DNA of 54,626 nucleotides, taken from the NCBI RefSeq assembly GCF_001275675.1, contig NZ_LITM01000002.1, forward strand, positions 178,477 through 233,102, written 5' to 3'. Shown in pieces: positions 23,813-31,971 of the stretch. The position numbers and the translations under genes were made by a program. Source of the stretch: Lysinibacillus sp. FJAT-14745 (GTDB lineage Bacteria > Bacillota > Bacilli > Bacillales_A > Planococcaceae). The notes beneath the pieces are model-generated. The model was given only the letters and a program-made list of their open reading frames with translations. It was not told the origin of the DNA and ran no database searches. Position 1 is the stretch's first letter; each line of letters begins with the position of its first letter.

Positions 23813-25591
23813 TTAAAACATGAATTGCAGTAGATTTAGTATACGCTGTAAAAAGTATTCACGCTCATTTTGCTTTTTTCGTATATCCAAAGCTATATCT
23901 GGGAGATCAGTAATGACTCCATTGACATTTTTCCGAATGAATTCTTGTAATGATCGGTCTTTATTCAATGTCCAGACAAATAAATCAATCTTTTGTTGCT
24001 TCACCTCTGCAATTAGTTGATCTGTTACCCATGCTTCCTCAAGTGAAATAAAATCAACTGTTTCATCCATAGGCCCGATATTTAAAGCATAGACAATCCC
24101 AACACGTAAGTTCGGCGCCAATTTTTTTAACTGTGTCATCATTTGTGGATCTGATGATTGCACATAGAACGTATCGAGCACCTTATAAGCCTTTAGTTTT
24201 TCTACTAACTTGGGCAATATATCTTCCGTTTCTTTACCATGAACTTTCAATTCAATTAGTAAGGAAACATTTAGCGTTTTTGCTACTTCAATAAAATCAT
24301 CTAAAGATGAAATTTTGTCATTAAAGCCATTAGCATGAATCGTTAATGTCTTTAATTCCCCGAGCGTCATATTGGCGATAACACCATTTTTACCAGTTAG
24401 TCTTCTTAATGTTTGATCATGAAATACAACGAATTGTCCATCTACTGTTTGCTGAATATCGATCTCAATTAGATCTGCACCTGTACTTGCTGCACTGACA
24501 AGGCCACTGATCGTATTTTCCACATTACCGGTCGTGTAGCCACGATGAGCAATAATTTTGGTGTCCGGTGCATAGACACTTTTCTCTAACGAAATACTAT
24601 TCATCACACTTAATACGATGAAAACAACCACAACGATGAAGGACAATGGCTTATAGCGACGTTTCTTAAATTTCGGTGTAAACCTTGACTTGCCTAACAC
24701 AGATGTATTATAGGTAACAGTAACAGCCACCATTACTTGTGAAAACATTGCTTGCAATAAACTAAATAACACGACGAAGACCATTTCTAAAAAAGCAAGC
24801 GTAATTCCTGCTGTGACAAGTGCTGTACTCGGTATCAAACGTTCCAAAATATATAATGGCAAGGTGCTTATAATCGTAATTCCAAGCATCACAAGTAAAT
24901 GAACCGTAACAATCATAGCGAATAATCCAAGTAGTTCTAACAAGCCCCGCATTGAAAAACGCCAGCTCTGTATTAATGAACGTAGTATTGATATTTTGGG
25001 CTGGATTGTAAAAATCGGCAAAGCCAAAATGCTACGTATCCCCACGATTACTAAAACAATTACTACAACAGCATAAAGTAAACGACCCGAACGACTGCTC
25101 AATATTTCATCTATTAAAAAATGCGGGATAGACATGGCTTGAGTTAATGTTAGTGGAAATATAAATGAAGTTAATGGCAATAAAAGGGCAATATAAATAA
25201 TGAAAAATATAACTTGAATACTAAAAAAAGAAATAACCTTACGATTGAGCTGCTGCCATATGTGTAGATATCGATAGCGAATTCCCCTTTGTTGATAATA
25301 GGCCATTAAAAAAAGAAAGCCCATTTCATAATAAATAAATAGCAACATGAGCATGATCAAAAGAATGATCATCGAGATGACAAAGGGATGCACCATAAAG
25401 CTTTGAATATTTTGCTCCGTAATATGTGTGTAGCCCGTTACTCGCAGCATTAGCTTAAATACGATAGCCGTCATAGGCACAATTAATATAAACTGAAATA
25501 ACTTAATCAGTGCGAAAACCTGTAAATAATCAATGCGATACATATAAATATTGTAGACAGCTTGTCGCATTACTTGTCCCTGTTTGTGCAT
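23813..25591 (-). CDS. membrane-bound glycerophosphodiester phosphodiesterase
   Basis: 592 residues. The N-terminal ~330 residues hold about eight membrane helices (the GDPD-associated membrane domain). The C-terminal catalytic TIM barrel starts with IAHRGYTTGNVENTI and has the metal and acid residues of GDPDs in LIEIDIQQTVDGQFVVFHDQ and LLIELKVHG. It would cleave glycerophosphodiesters from lipid or teichoic-acid turnover to glycerol-3-phosphate at the membrane. The start is the ATG after GGGGTG. It is a single gene; its 3' end is followed by the repeat array. Confidence 0.92.
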   Translation of the reverse strand: MHKQGQVMRQAVYNIYMYRIDYLQVFALIKLFQFILIVPMTAIVFKLMLRVTGYTHITEQNIQSFMVHPFVISMIILLIMLMLLFIYYEMGFLFLMAYYQQRGIRYRYLHIWQQLNRKVISFFSIQVIFFIIYIALLLPLTSFIFPLTLTQAMSIPHFLIDEILSSRSGRLLYAVVVIVLVIVGIRSILALPIFTIQPKISILRSLIQSWRFSMRGLLELLGLFAMIVTVHLLVMLGITIISTLPLYILERLIPSTALVTAGITLAFLEMVFVVLFSLLQAMFSQVMVAVTVTYNTSVLGKSRFTPKFKKRRYKPLSFIVVVVFIVLSVMNSISLEKSVYAPDTKIIAHRGYTTGNVENTISGLVSAASTGADLIEIDIQQTVDGQFVVFHDQTLRRLTGKNGVIANMTLGELKTLTIHANGFNDKISSLDDFIEVAKTLNVSLLIELKVHGKETEDILPKLVEKLKAYKVLDTFYVQSSDPQMMTQLKKLAPNLRVGIVYALNIGPMDETVDFISLEEAWVTDQLIAEVKQQKIDLFVWTLNKDRSLQEFIRKNVNGVITDLPDIALDIRKKQNEREYFLQRILNLLQFMF

Positions 25592-25848
25592 TTACTCACC
25601 CCAGTCATACCTATCGTATCCCCTATCTTAAGCATCTTTGCGATTTTTATAAGCTCTTCCTATGGGATATATTTAGCCATTTATTTCAAATTACTTTCCG
25701 CTCTTGAAATACAATATGTTCCATATAATATGCGTGAAAAAATGATAAGATTTCTGTATTTTTAGTGTCTATAAAGATTTTCTTGAAACTTTTTTGTATG
25801 TAACACAGTAAATAATACAATCGATACAAATTAAGGGGGGTAGTAATT

Positions 25849-26064
25849 ATGAGACAAACAATTTTTAACATTGAAGATATTAGTACATCCGTACTTCTTG
25901 TAATTTTCCTGGCCCTGTTTTTCGTGATGATTAATATGATAAAAAAAATGAAATCTACAGCTCCTGTGCCTCCCCAGGAAACTCTCCAGCAAAAAGTAGA
26001 TGATTTAACAACTCGAGTGAAAATGCTAGAGCATCAAGTGAAAGATTTATCAGAAAGACGCTAG
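25849..26064 (+). CDS. small membrane protein with coiled coil
   Basis: 71 residues. One membrane helix (~14-31, VLLVIFLALFFVMINMI) is followed by a predicted coiled coil (LQQKVDDLTTRVKMLEHQVK). AGGGGGGT precedes the ATG and a strong terminator follows. No family is recognised. The layout resembles small membrane-tethered scaffolds. Confidence 0.75.
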   Translation: MRQTIFNIEDISTSVLLVIFLALFFVMINMIKKMKSTAPVPPQETLQQKVDDLTTRVKMLEHQVKDLSERR

Positions 26065-26090
26065 CTTCTTAAAAAATTATTGTTACATGA

Positions 26091-26126
26091 AAAAACGCTG
26101 TAAAGTTTGTTCTTTACAGCGTTTTT
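26091..26126 (+). terminator. terminator of the 71-aa membrane protein gene
   Basis: AAAAACGCTGTAAAG and CTTTACAGCGTTTTT arms around TTTGTT. Confidence 0.9.
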
Positions 26127-26172
26127 CATGTTCTTATAAAAATATTATGTCAATGAAGACTATAAACAAAGA

Positions 26173-26233
26173 TTGATTTTCACTCCGAATTGGCGCTTTC
26201 CGAGGGAGTCGCCACTCTCCGTGAAAAATCAAC
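26173..26233. repeat. hairpin-forming intergenic repeat
   Basis: TTGATTTTCAC pairs with GTGAAAAATCAA, and GGCG pairs with CGCC inside. It resembles decayed copies of intergenic hairpin repeats of Bacillales. The DNA from 26234 to 26427 shows nothing recognisable. Confidence 0.4.
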
Positions 26234-26427
26234 GGTTCCTAATCAGGGTGAGTCGACAAGCTGAAACCAACTAGCTTTTATTAAACTTTCCTTACCCAGA
26301 GACAGAAAACACAACAGTTTCGACGCTGCTCACAAAATACTTAATGGCGAGAATGAAAAAAGGGACATAAAAACACCTGTCCTACCACTATGCTTTCGCA
26401 CATCTGGCCCAAGCGGCTAACTAGCTA

Positions 26428-26591
26428 AAGAGGCTGGGACAAAAGGATTTTAGCCAATGAAAAACCCGAACTATATTACGAAACGCTCATTCTGTGTTTC
26501 GTAATAATTCGGGTTTTCTGTTTATATTCTTTGTTAATTTAAAAATTATCCGTCTTTCATAAAGGACAAATTAGTTATGCCCCAGCCTCTT
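26428..26591. mobile_element. small element with AAGAGGCTGGG inverted ends
   Basis: AAGAGGCTGGGAC and (complement) AAGAGGCTGGGGC bound ~164 bp. Inside is a long hairpin (AAAAACCCGAA with TTCGGGTTTT, plus TATTACGAAAC with GTTTCGTAATA). The right end supplies the last six codons and stop of the amidohydrolase gene, and the hairpin probably terminates that transcript. Confidence 0.7.
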
Positions 26592-28148
26592 CTCATAAAC
26601 GATACGGCCATCTACAACCGTATAGGCGACTTTTACTTGTGGAATGTTTTCAATATCTATCGTAAAAAGATCCTCTTCTAAAACAGTGAAGTCAGCTGTA
26701 TAGCCTTTTTCAATCTTACCTCGAACATGGTCTTGAGCGATTATTTGTGCAGCTCCTACAGTATAGAGTCGTACTGCCTCAAAGAGTGAAATTTTCTCTG
26801 CTGGACCGTAGCCGTTATGGGATTCCCCAAAATTCCGTCTTGTTACTGCAGCATATATACCATGTAAGGGATTTGGCACTTCAATCGGGGCATCACTGCC
26901 ACCTGCAACAACTAATCCACGATCTAGCAGCGATTTTAATGGGTGCAAGCCTTTTGCTCGTTCCTCCCCTAGCCTAGCTAGTTCTGCCTCATACTCTCCC
27001 TGCACAAATTGCGGTTGCATATCCACTGCGACAGGCAACGCAGCAAGTTTTTCTAAAATATCTTCATCGACTAAGCTACAATGAATAACACGATCTAATT
27101 GACCTTCACGAGGTGGATAGGCGGCAAATACTTTTAAAATTGTTTCAATGGCTAAGTCGCCAATTGCATGCACTGCCACTGTTTGTTCATGCTGACGTGC
27201 AAGTCGGACATATTCCTCTAATTGTGCTGTTGAGTGTACAAGCATACCGCAATTGCCTGGTTCATCACAATACGGTTCACGAAGAGCTGCAGTACGTCCT
27301 CCAAAGGCACCATCGACAAAAATCTTCATGGCACCAAACTCTACATACGGAGAAGATGTTTCTTCCATCTTGGCAACTTCTTCAAATACCGTGTGGTGTT
27401 GTAATAAATGAACTTTAAACGATTGCTTTGCCTCGACGATCTTTCGAAAAGCATGTATTGGTTGAAGAGGTGGTCCATAATAGCTTAAATCCTCAGAATG
27501 ACCACCTACTAAGCCATATGATTGCAAGGAGATTACCGCCTTTTCGAGAGCATCCTCAATATACTCAGGCGTAATATGAGGCATATGGTTCACAATTATA
27601 TACAATGCTGCATCTTTTAAAACTCCTGTTAGCTGTCCATCCACCTTATCAATGACGCCACCTTCTGGAGATGGTGTGTCCTTTGTTATTCCCGCAAATG
27701 CAAGCGCTTTGGAATTAGCCAAAATTAAATGATGGCAGCTGCGCTTAATGATTAAATGTGCTTCACCAAGTGCATCAAGTTCCGCTAATGTTGGGAAAAT
27801 AGGATCTTTAAATTGTGTCTCATTAAGCCCTATCGCAATCACCCACTCATCAGCGGGAACTTCTAGCATCCGTTCACGAATAATTGCTAGTAGCTCGTCC
27901 TTACTTTTGACGTTCGATACATCAATATGCTTTAATTTTTCCCCATAGCCAATAATATGTAAATGACTATCAACAAAGCCTGGGTACATCACATTCCATT
28001 GTAAATCTTGAATAGATGTAGCATGTGGCGACAAGCTATCTACTGAGCCTGTCGCCACAATTTTTCCATCTTCTACAAGGACTGCTTCAACTGTTTCGCC
28101 AACTTGCGCCATCGTGTAAATTGTTCCACCTGTCCATAACGTTGCCAA
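26571..28148 (-). CDS. YtcJ-like amidohydrolase (amidohydrolase_3 family)
   Basis: 525 residues, typical length. Metal-site landmarks are GFVDSHLHIIGYG, HAIGDLAIE and GGSDAPIEVPNPLHG. The C-terminal beta sandwich ends in TVVDGRIVYE. Relatives hydrolyse amides or cyclic C-N bonds; the substrate is unknown. The start is TTG at 28146-28148 after AGGAGGAG. It lies 13 bp behind bioY and is probably cotranscribed under BirA control. The last residues (KRLGHN) and stop come from the inverted-repeat element at 26428-26591. Confidence 0.88.
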   Translation of the reverse strand: MATLWTGGTIYTMAQVGETVEAVLVEDGKIVATGSVDSLSPHATSIQDLQWNVMYPGFVDSHLHIIGYGEKLKHIDVSNVKSKDELLAIIRERMLEVPADEWVIAIGLNETQFKDPIFPTLAELDALGEAHLIIKRSCHHLILANSKALAFAGITKDTPSPEGGVIDKVDGQLTGVLKDAALYIIVNHMPHITPEYIEDALEKAVISLQSYGLVGGHSEDLSYYGPPLQPIHAFRKIVEAKQSFKVHLLQHHTVFEEVAKMEETSSPYVEFGAMKIFVDGAFGGRTAALREPYCDEPGNCGMLVHSTAQLEEYVRLARQHEQTVAVHAIGDLAIETILKVFAAYPPREGQLDRVIHCSLVDEDILEKLAALPVAVDMQPQFVQGEYEAELARLGEERAKGLHPLKSLLDRGLVVAGGSDAPIEVPNPLHGIYAAVTRRNFGESHNGYGPAEKISLFEAVRLYTVGAAQIIAQDHVRGKIEKGYTADFTVLEEDLFTIDIENIPQVKVAYTVVDGRIVYEKRLGHN

Positions 28149-28161
28149 AACAATTCTCCTC

Positions 28162-28719
28162 CTATGCAATCGCTTCTATTAAATGTGCACTTTCTAAACG
28201 TCGACGAACAATTACGCCAACCCATGCTGCTAGAACAGCTTTTAGAATACCGACAATGATAAATGGTGCCACGCCGCCCATAAATGCTGCTGTCCAACTT
28301 AAGTCTCCTACAATTTTTAACCAAACCGTTCCAAATGCTAATGTTACAACCATCCCAATCAGGTTAGCAATAATAGCGTGGAAGATTGTAATGCCAAATT
28401 TATCTAAGTAATAGCCCATAATGATTGCCGTAACTAGGAAGCCAACAATATAGCCACCAGTTGGGCCAACCAAAATTGCAAATCCTCCCGACATACCACT
28501 AAATACAGGAAGACCCACTGCGCCAAGTAAAATATAAATCAGTACTGAAAACGTACCAAGTCTTGTCCCTAAAATCGTTACGATTAAGCCTACTGCTAAT
28601 GTTTGTCCTGTAATCGGTACAGGTGAAAATGGTAATGGAATGCTCACTTGTGCTAACACTGCGATAATCGCTGCACCAAATGCCGCTAACACATAATTAT
28701 ATGTACTACTCTTTTTCAA
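28162..28719 (-). CDS. bioY: biotin transporter BioY (S component)
   Basis: 185 residues with about six membrane helices. Conserved BioY stretches are PLPFSPVPITGQTLAV, GLPVFSGMSGGFAILVGPTG and GGYIVGF. It binds biotin and works alone or with an ECF ATPase module. The start is TTG at 28717-28719, eight bases after AAGGGAGG; the longer frame would begin inside the promoter. A BirA operator lies just upstream. The amidohydrolase follows after 13 bp. Confidence 0.95.
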   Translation of the reverse strand: MKKSSTYNYVLAAFGAAIIAVLAQVSIPLPFSPVPITGQTLAVGLIVTILGTRLGTFSVLIYILLGAVGLPVFSGMSGGFAILVGPTGGYIVGFLVTAIIMGYYLDKFGITIFHAIIANLIGMVVTLAFGTVWLKIVGDLSWTAAFMGGVAPFIIVGILKAVLAAWVGVIVRRRLESAHLIEAIA

Positions 28720-28741
28720 ACTAAATTGCCTCCCTTTGTAC

Positions 28742-28768
28742 GTTAACTCATGTTGTAAATAAGTTAAC
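28742..28768 (-). promoter_or_regulatory. BirA operator
   Basis: GTTAAC-N15-GTTAAC, the inverted-repeat form recognised by Bacillus BirA, lies right after the promoter (TTGACA at 28795-28800, 17 bp, TATCTT at 28772-28777). It covers the transcription start. Biotinyl-AMP-bound BirA would repress bioY and the gene behind it. Confidence 0.9.
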
Positions 28769-28771
28769 ACA

Positions 28772-28800
28772 AAGATAAAGCAAATAAAAACCGTTGTCAA
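28772..28800 (-). promoter_or_regulatory. bioY promoter
   Basis: TTGACA, 17-bp spacer, TATCTT on the minus strand, directly abutting the BirA operator. Confidence 0.8.
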
Positions 28801-28829
28801 TCTATTTTGAAATATTGCTATAAAAAAAG

Positions 28830-28854
28830 AAATTGCTATAGTGAACTAGCAATT
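28830..28854 (-). terminator. terminator of the ECF module at 28868-30032
   Basis: AATTGCTA and TAGCAATT arms, followed by TCTTTTTTTA on the minus strand. Confidence 0.85.
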
Positions 28855-28867
28855 CCCCTTCACAAAA

Positions 28868-29530
28868 TTACCAAAGCGGAGTGTTGATAGGATCATCTTC
28901 TTGTAAATCAAACACATATGGTGCTAATAGACGATAATAAATATAAACACCAGCTATAAAGAAAATGGTCCCGATCGTAATATTATCAAAAATCATATGC
29001 ATTAAAGCCATAAGAGGAATCGGGAACGTTAAAATGCCACCCATTTGCACAGATTTCTTTGTACGATATTGTTTTTTCCCACAATAAGGACATTCGAGTT
29101 GCCCATTTTTTCGGTACATTTTTCGAGCTTGCTTCTCTGACCAAGTTTCCCCACACTCAATACACACTGGTAGGCCATATCCTTTCTTGATTAACACACG
29201 TTTAACAATAAAAGCAATCCCCACCAAAAAGCTAAAGAGCAATATACCTTTTACGAAATCGTATTGTAAAAATGTCCATATACGCCATGTATCCGCTTCT
29301 TGCTGTAAACTAGCTGCTTGATGACTTCCTGAACTTTTATCGTGTGATAATAAATAACTAAAACCAATGACAAAAATCGTAAACGTTGCGAGCACCACAC
29401 GATATTGCCACGGGCTACTTCTTCTTTGTTTAGTTTTACTACGCGCTTTTTGAGCAATTGCTTGTTTTTTTTCATCTGTAAGCTTTACATCCCGAAGTTC
29501 ATTTAACACATCTTCTTTAAATTGATTCAT
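28868..29530 (-). CDS. anti-sigma-like membrane protein with cxxc_20_cxxc zinc ribbon
   Basis: 220 residues. An N-terminal cytoplasmic helix pair (LNELRDVKLTDEKKQAIAQK), a membrane helix (~43-60) and a second one (~90-110) come first. A zinc ribbon CIEC-x20-CPYC follows, exactly the spacing of the TIGR cxxc_20_cxxc motif, then two more membrane helices. The start is the ATG after GGGAGGTG. It overlaps the sigma gene by 14 bp. The arrangement suggests a membrane anti-sigma whose zinc site may sense redox or metal; that part is inference. Confidence 0.75.
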   Translation of the reverse strand: MNQFKEDVLNELRDVKLTDEKKQAIAQKARSKTKQRRSSPWQYRVVLATFTIFVIGFSYLLSHDKSSGSHQAASLQQEADTWRIWTFLQYDFVKGILLFSFLVGIAFIVKRVLIKKGYGLPVCIECGETWSEKQARKMYRKNGQLECPYCGKKQYRTKKSVQMGGILTFPIPLMALMHMIFDNITIGTIFFIAGVYIYYRLLAPYVFDLQEDDPINTPLW

Positions 29531-30032
29531 GGCGTAACACCTCCCAATCATAATCACCGATTGCTGTTGCAAGTTGCTTTCTCGCACGTTGTAATCTTGT
29601 ACGTATTGTTGCTTCTGGACAACATATGAGCTGTGCAATTTCCACTGTCGTCATATCCTCAAAATAGTAGAGAATTAGTACTTCTCTATAGGCTACGGAT
29701 AATGTAAACAAAGCTTCTACTAGCTCTCGTTTTGTGGACTTAGCAAGAAATTCTTTTTCAGGCGTGACGGCTGTCGTACGCCCTGTTATTTTTTCAAAGA
29801 GTGTCAGTCGTTTACTTTTCCAACTACGCAAATAATCATGGCTTCGATTGACCGTCATTTTCACTAAATATGTACGTAATGATGATTCTTGACGAAATTG
29901 CTCCTGCTTTTGATAAAAGGCGATAAACACATCCTGCACAATGTCTTCAGCTGTTGCTTCATTTTTCACATATAAATAAGCAACCTTCAGTAAATAGTCA
30001 CCGTGCTCTGCAATAATTTTTTCGATATCCAT
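29517..30032 (-). CDS. ECF-type RNA polymerase sigma factor
   Basis: 171 residues. Region 2 carries EDIVQDVFIAFYQKQEQF, and region 4 carries LSVAYREVLILYYFEDMTTV with the helix-turn-helix VEIAQLICCPEATIRTRLQR. The start is the ATG after AAGGTGG; the GTG four codons earlier lies within that site. A TGAATC-N17-CGT promoter 28 bp upstream matches the one before the third ECF gene, which suggests autoregulation. The partner downstream is the zinc-ribbon membrane protein. Confidence 0.93.
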   Translation of the reverse strand: MDIEKIIAEHGDYLLKVAYLYVKNEATAEDIVQDVFIAFYQKQEQFRQESSLRTYLVKMTVNRSHDYLRSWKSKRLTLFEKITGRTTAVTPEKEFLAKSTKRELVEALFTLSVAYREVLILYYFEDMTTVEIAQLICCPEATIRTRLQRARKQLATAIGDYDWEVLRHESI

Positions 30033-30060
30033 TTGTTGTCCCACCTTCTTTCTAAACTAC

Positions 30061-30089
30061 TGACGGATGCCACTTCATTTCCGATTCAT
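30061..30089 (-). promoter_or_regulatory. probable ECF auto-promoter
   Basis: On the minus strand TGAATCGG...TGGCATCCGTC: -35 TGAATC, 17-bp spacer, CGT at the -10. It shares TGAA-C-GG, TGGCA and CGT at the same positions with 33697-33725. Confidence 0.7.
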
Positions 30090-30117
30090 TTTTTCAATAA
30101 AATTTTTTAATAGAAAA

Positions 30118-30163
30118 GAATCTGCAAAACTCCAACGACTATTCGTTGAAATGAAGCAGATCC
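30118..30163 (-). terminator. probable terminator of the GGDEF gene
   Basis: GATCTGC and GCAGATTC arms with an inner CAACGA/TCGTTG pairing, followed by TTTTCTATT on the minus strand, ~80 bp after the stop at 30243. Confidence 0.55.
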
Positions 30164-30242
30164 TTTATGATTGAAAAAAATATTTCGTTGCTGATTAGAA
30201 TGCTTTCATTTAATAATCCACTAGTACCATCATCTGACCTGT

Positions 30243-31691
30243 TTATTTACTATTTCCCACATCACTATATTGATTATATAACGTAATTTGGTTACGACCA
30301 TTGCGCTTGGACGTATACAGTGCTGTGTCCGCGTTATGAATCAGCTCTGCGACCGCGATAATCTGGCCTTGATTGTTTGTACTTAAGCCAATACTAAATT
30401 CCAAATGAACGGTCTCATCATTGATTGTTAAAGACAGAGAGTTTAATGTTTGATAGAGATTTTCCGCCATCATTTGTACAGATTCACCTTCCTGTAATTG
30501 ACAAAGAACAATAAACTCATCTCCGCCAAAACGAGCAACTATCGACTCAAATGGTTGAAAATAGTCTTTTAATTTAGTGGCCGTAATCGTTAAAGCATCA
30601 TCACCAAATAAATGACCATTTGTATCATTGATTTCTTTAAAATAATCTAAATCAATCATCATTAATGCTAATTGCTGATTTTCTGCAGAAGCTTTCTCTA
30701 CCATTTTCTCTGCATTCTCATCAAAATAGCGTCGATTATATACATTCGTTAATGGATCAATGAAAGAGGTTTTTTCTAATTGTTTCTTCTGGTCATTGTA
30801 CTCCATCTCAAATAACATATGAGTATAATTTTCCCTTTGTATTTCAAGTAAAATATTAATATATTCCTTTTGTATCGAGCACAATACAATTTTATTACCT
30901 TGCTCTTCTATTAGTTTCACCAAAGAATTATAGATAGTTTGAAGCATAGATAAATCATTATTTTGTAAGGCATAGTGCTTCGACTTTTGGTACAAATCTA
31001 TGGCCTCGCCAATGCGTCCTTGTTTTTCACAAAGTAAAGCATAGGCATTTATAACCTCCAATTGTACCTTGGAATAAGGTGGTTTCTGAATCATCGCCAA
31101 CAGCTCTTGCAATAATTCATCTGCCTCATCAAATTCCTCCAACCAAATTTGTGCGACAGCTAAGTTTATTTTTGAATAAATTATCCCTGTATAAGGATTG
31201 TCATGCTTTGTCTCAAAAAAATTAGCATAATATAAGCTCTTTAATGCAAAATCCTTCGCTTTTTGATAGTTCCCTAAAGAGTTTTCTAAGTCGCTCAAAT
31301 TATTATAAATTTTCCCCATACTATCTATATGTTGAATACGCTCAGCAATCTTTAGCCCCTTAATCATAAACTCTCCAGATTTCTTTAAATGGCCCAATGT
31401 CCCCCAATAAATGGCCGCTAAAATATAATGATGGATTAAATCGATATCATCACCATATTGAAAGGTTAATTCACGATATTGCTCAAGCACACTAATGGAA
31501 ACTTGCAAATCACCTGTTTGAAAATAGCTTGCACAGCTATAGCGTAATAATAGAATTGCTTTTTTATACATACCAAGCGCAATAGCACTTTCAATTGCGG
31601 CACTACTTATTTCTATATATTCTATAAAGCGATTCGCATTATACAATTCATTTAGCGTAATCCATAATTCTTCAAACTCCTGTGTGTTCAT
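30243..31691 (-). CDS. diguanylate cyclase with N-terminal TPR region
   Basis: 482 residues. The N-terminal ~280 are helical TPR-like repeats (e.g. ADELLQELLAMIQ, IGEAIDLYQKSKHYAL). The GGDEF domain spans ~310-475, opening with DPLTNVYNRRYFDENAEKM and holding an intact active site ARFGGDEFIVL. It should make cyclic di-GMP from two GTP. The RxxD inhibitory site five residues before GGDEF is absent, so product feedback there is unlikely. There is no membrane helix; TPRs may bind a protein or peptide signal. GAGGAGGGCGG precedes the ATG. It is a single gene. Confidence 0.92.
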   Translation of the reverse strand: MNTQEFEELWITLNELYNANRFIEYIEISSAAIESAIALGMYKKAILLLRYSCASYFQTGDLQVSISVLEQYRELTFQYGDDIDLIHHYILAAIYWGTLGHLKKSGEFMIKGLKIAERIQHIDSMGKIYNNLSDLENSLGNYQKAKDFALKSLYYANFFETKHDNPYTGIIYSKINLAVAQIWLEEFDEADELLQELLAMIQKPPYSKVQLEVINAYALLCEKQGRIGEAIDLYQKSKHYALQNNDLSMLQTIYNSLVKLIEEQGNKIVLCSIQKEYINILLEIQRENYTHMLFEMEYNDQKKQLEKTSFIDPLTNVYNRRYFDENAEKMVEKASAENQQLALMMIDLDYFKEINDTNGHLFGDDALTITATKLKDYFQPFESIVARFGGDEFIVLCQLQEGESVQMMAENLYQTLNSLSLTINDETVHLEFSIGLSTNNQGQIIAVAELIHNADTALYTSKRNGRNQITLYNQYSDVGNSK

Positions 31692-31922
31692 ACCGCCCCT
31701 CCTCGTATATTAACCCCTACTTCTTTAATACTATCTTTATGTGCAAAATATTACAATTCCTCAGACTCATTTATTTTTAAATTCATGAGTAAATTTTACC
31801 TCATAATAATAATAAGTGATTCTTTTCTCCTAAAAATATTAGATATACCTGTAAAAACGACTCCTTTAATATGGAAAATATTTATAATAGTACAAAAACT
31901 ATAAGCCCCTGGCAAATAAAAA

Positions 31923-31949
31923 ACAAGTCTCTGCTTTAAAGAGACTTGC
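31923..31949 (-). terminator. terminator of the third ECF module
   Basis: CAAGTCTC and GAGACTTG arms around TGCTTTAAA; a T-rich tail (TTTTTTATTT) follows on the minus strand. The 31692-31922 stretch upstream shows no other feature. Confidence 0.85.
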
Positions 31950-31971
31950 TGACTGTCGTCAATGGAAGCTA

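Noticed and set aside
23464..23833. Long frames on both strands through the repeat array (AGI-RSS type and EYPREAGKYPRK type peptides)
   Set aside because: The period of 21 bp keeps frames open automatically; none has a ribosome binding site, and the region lies between a stop codon and its terminator.
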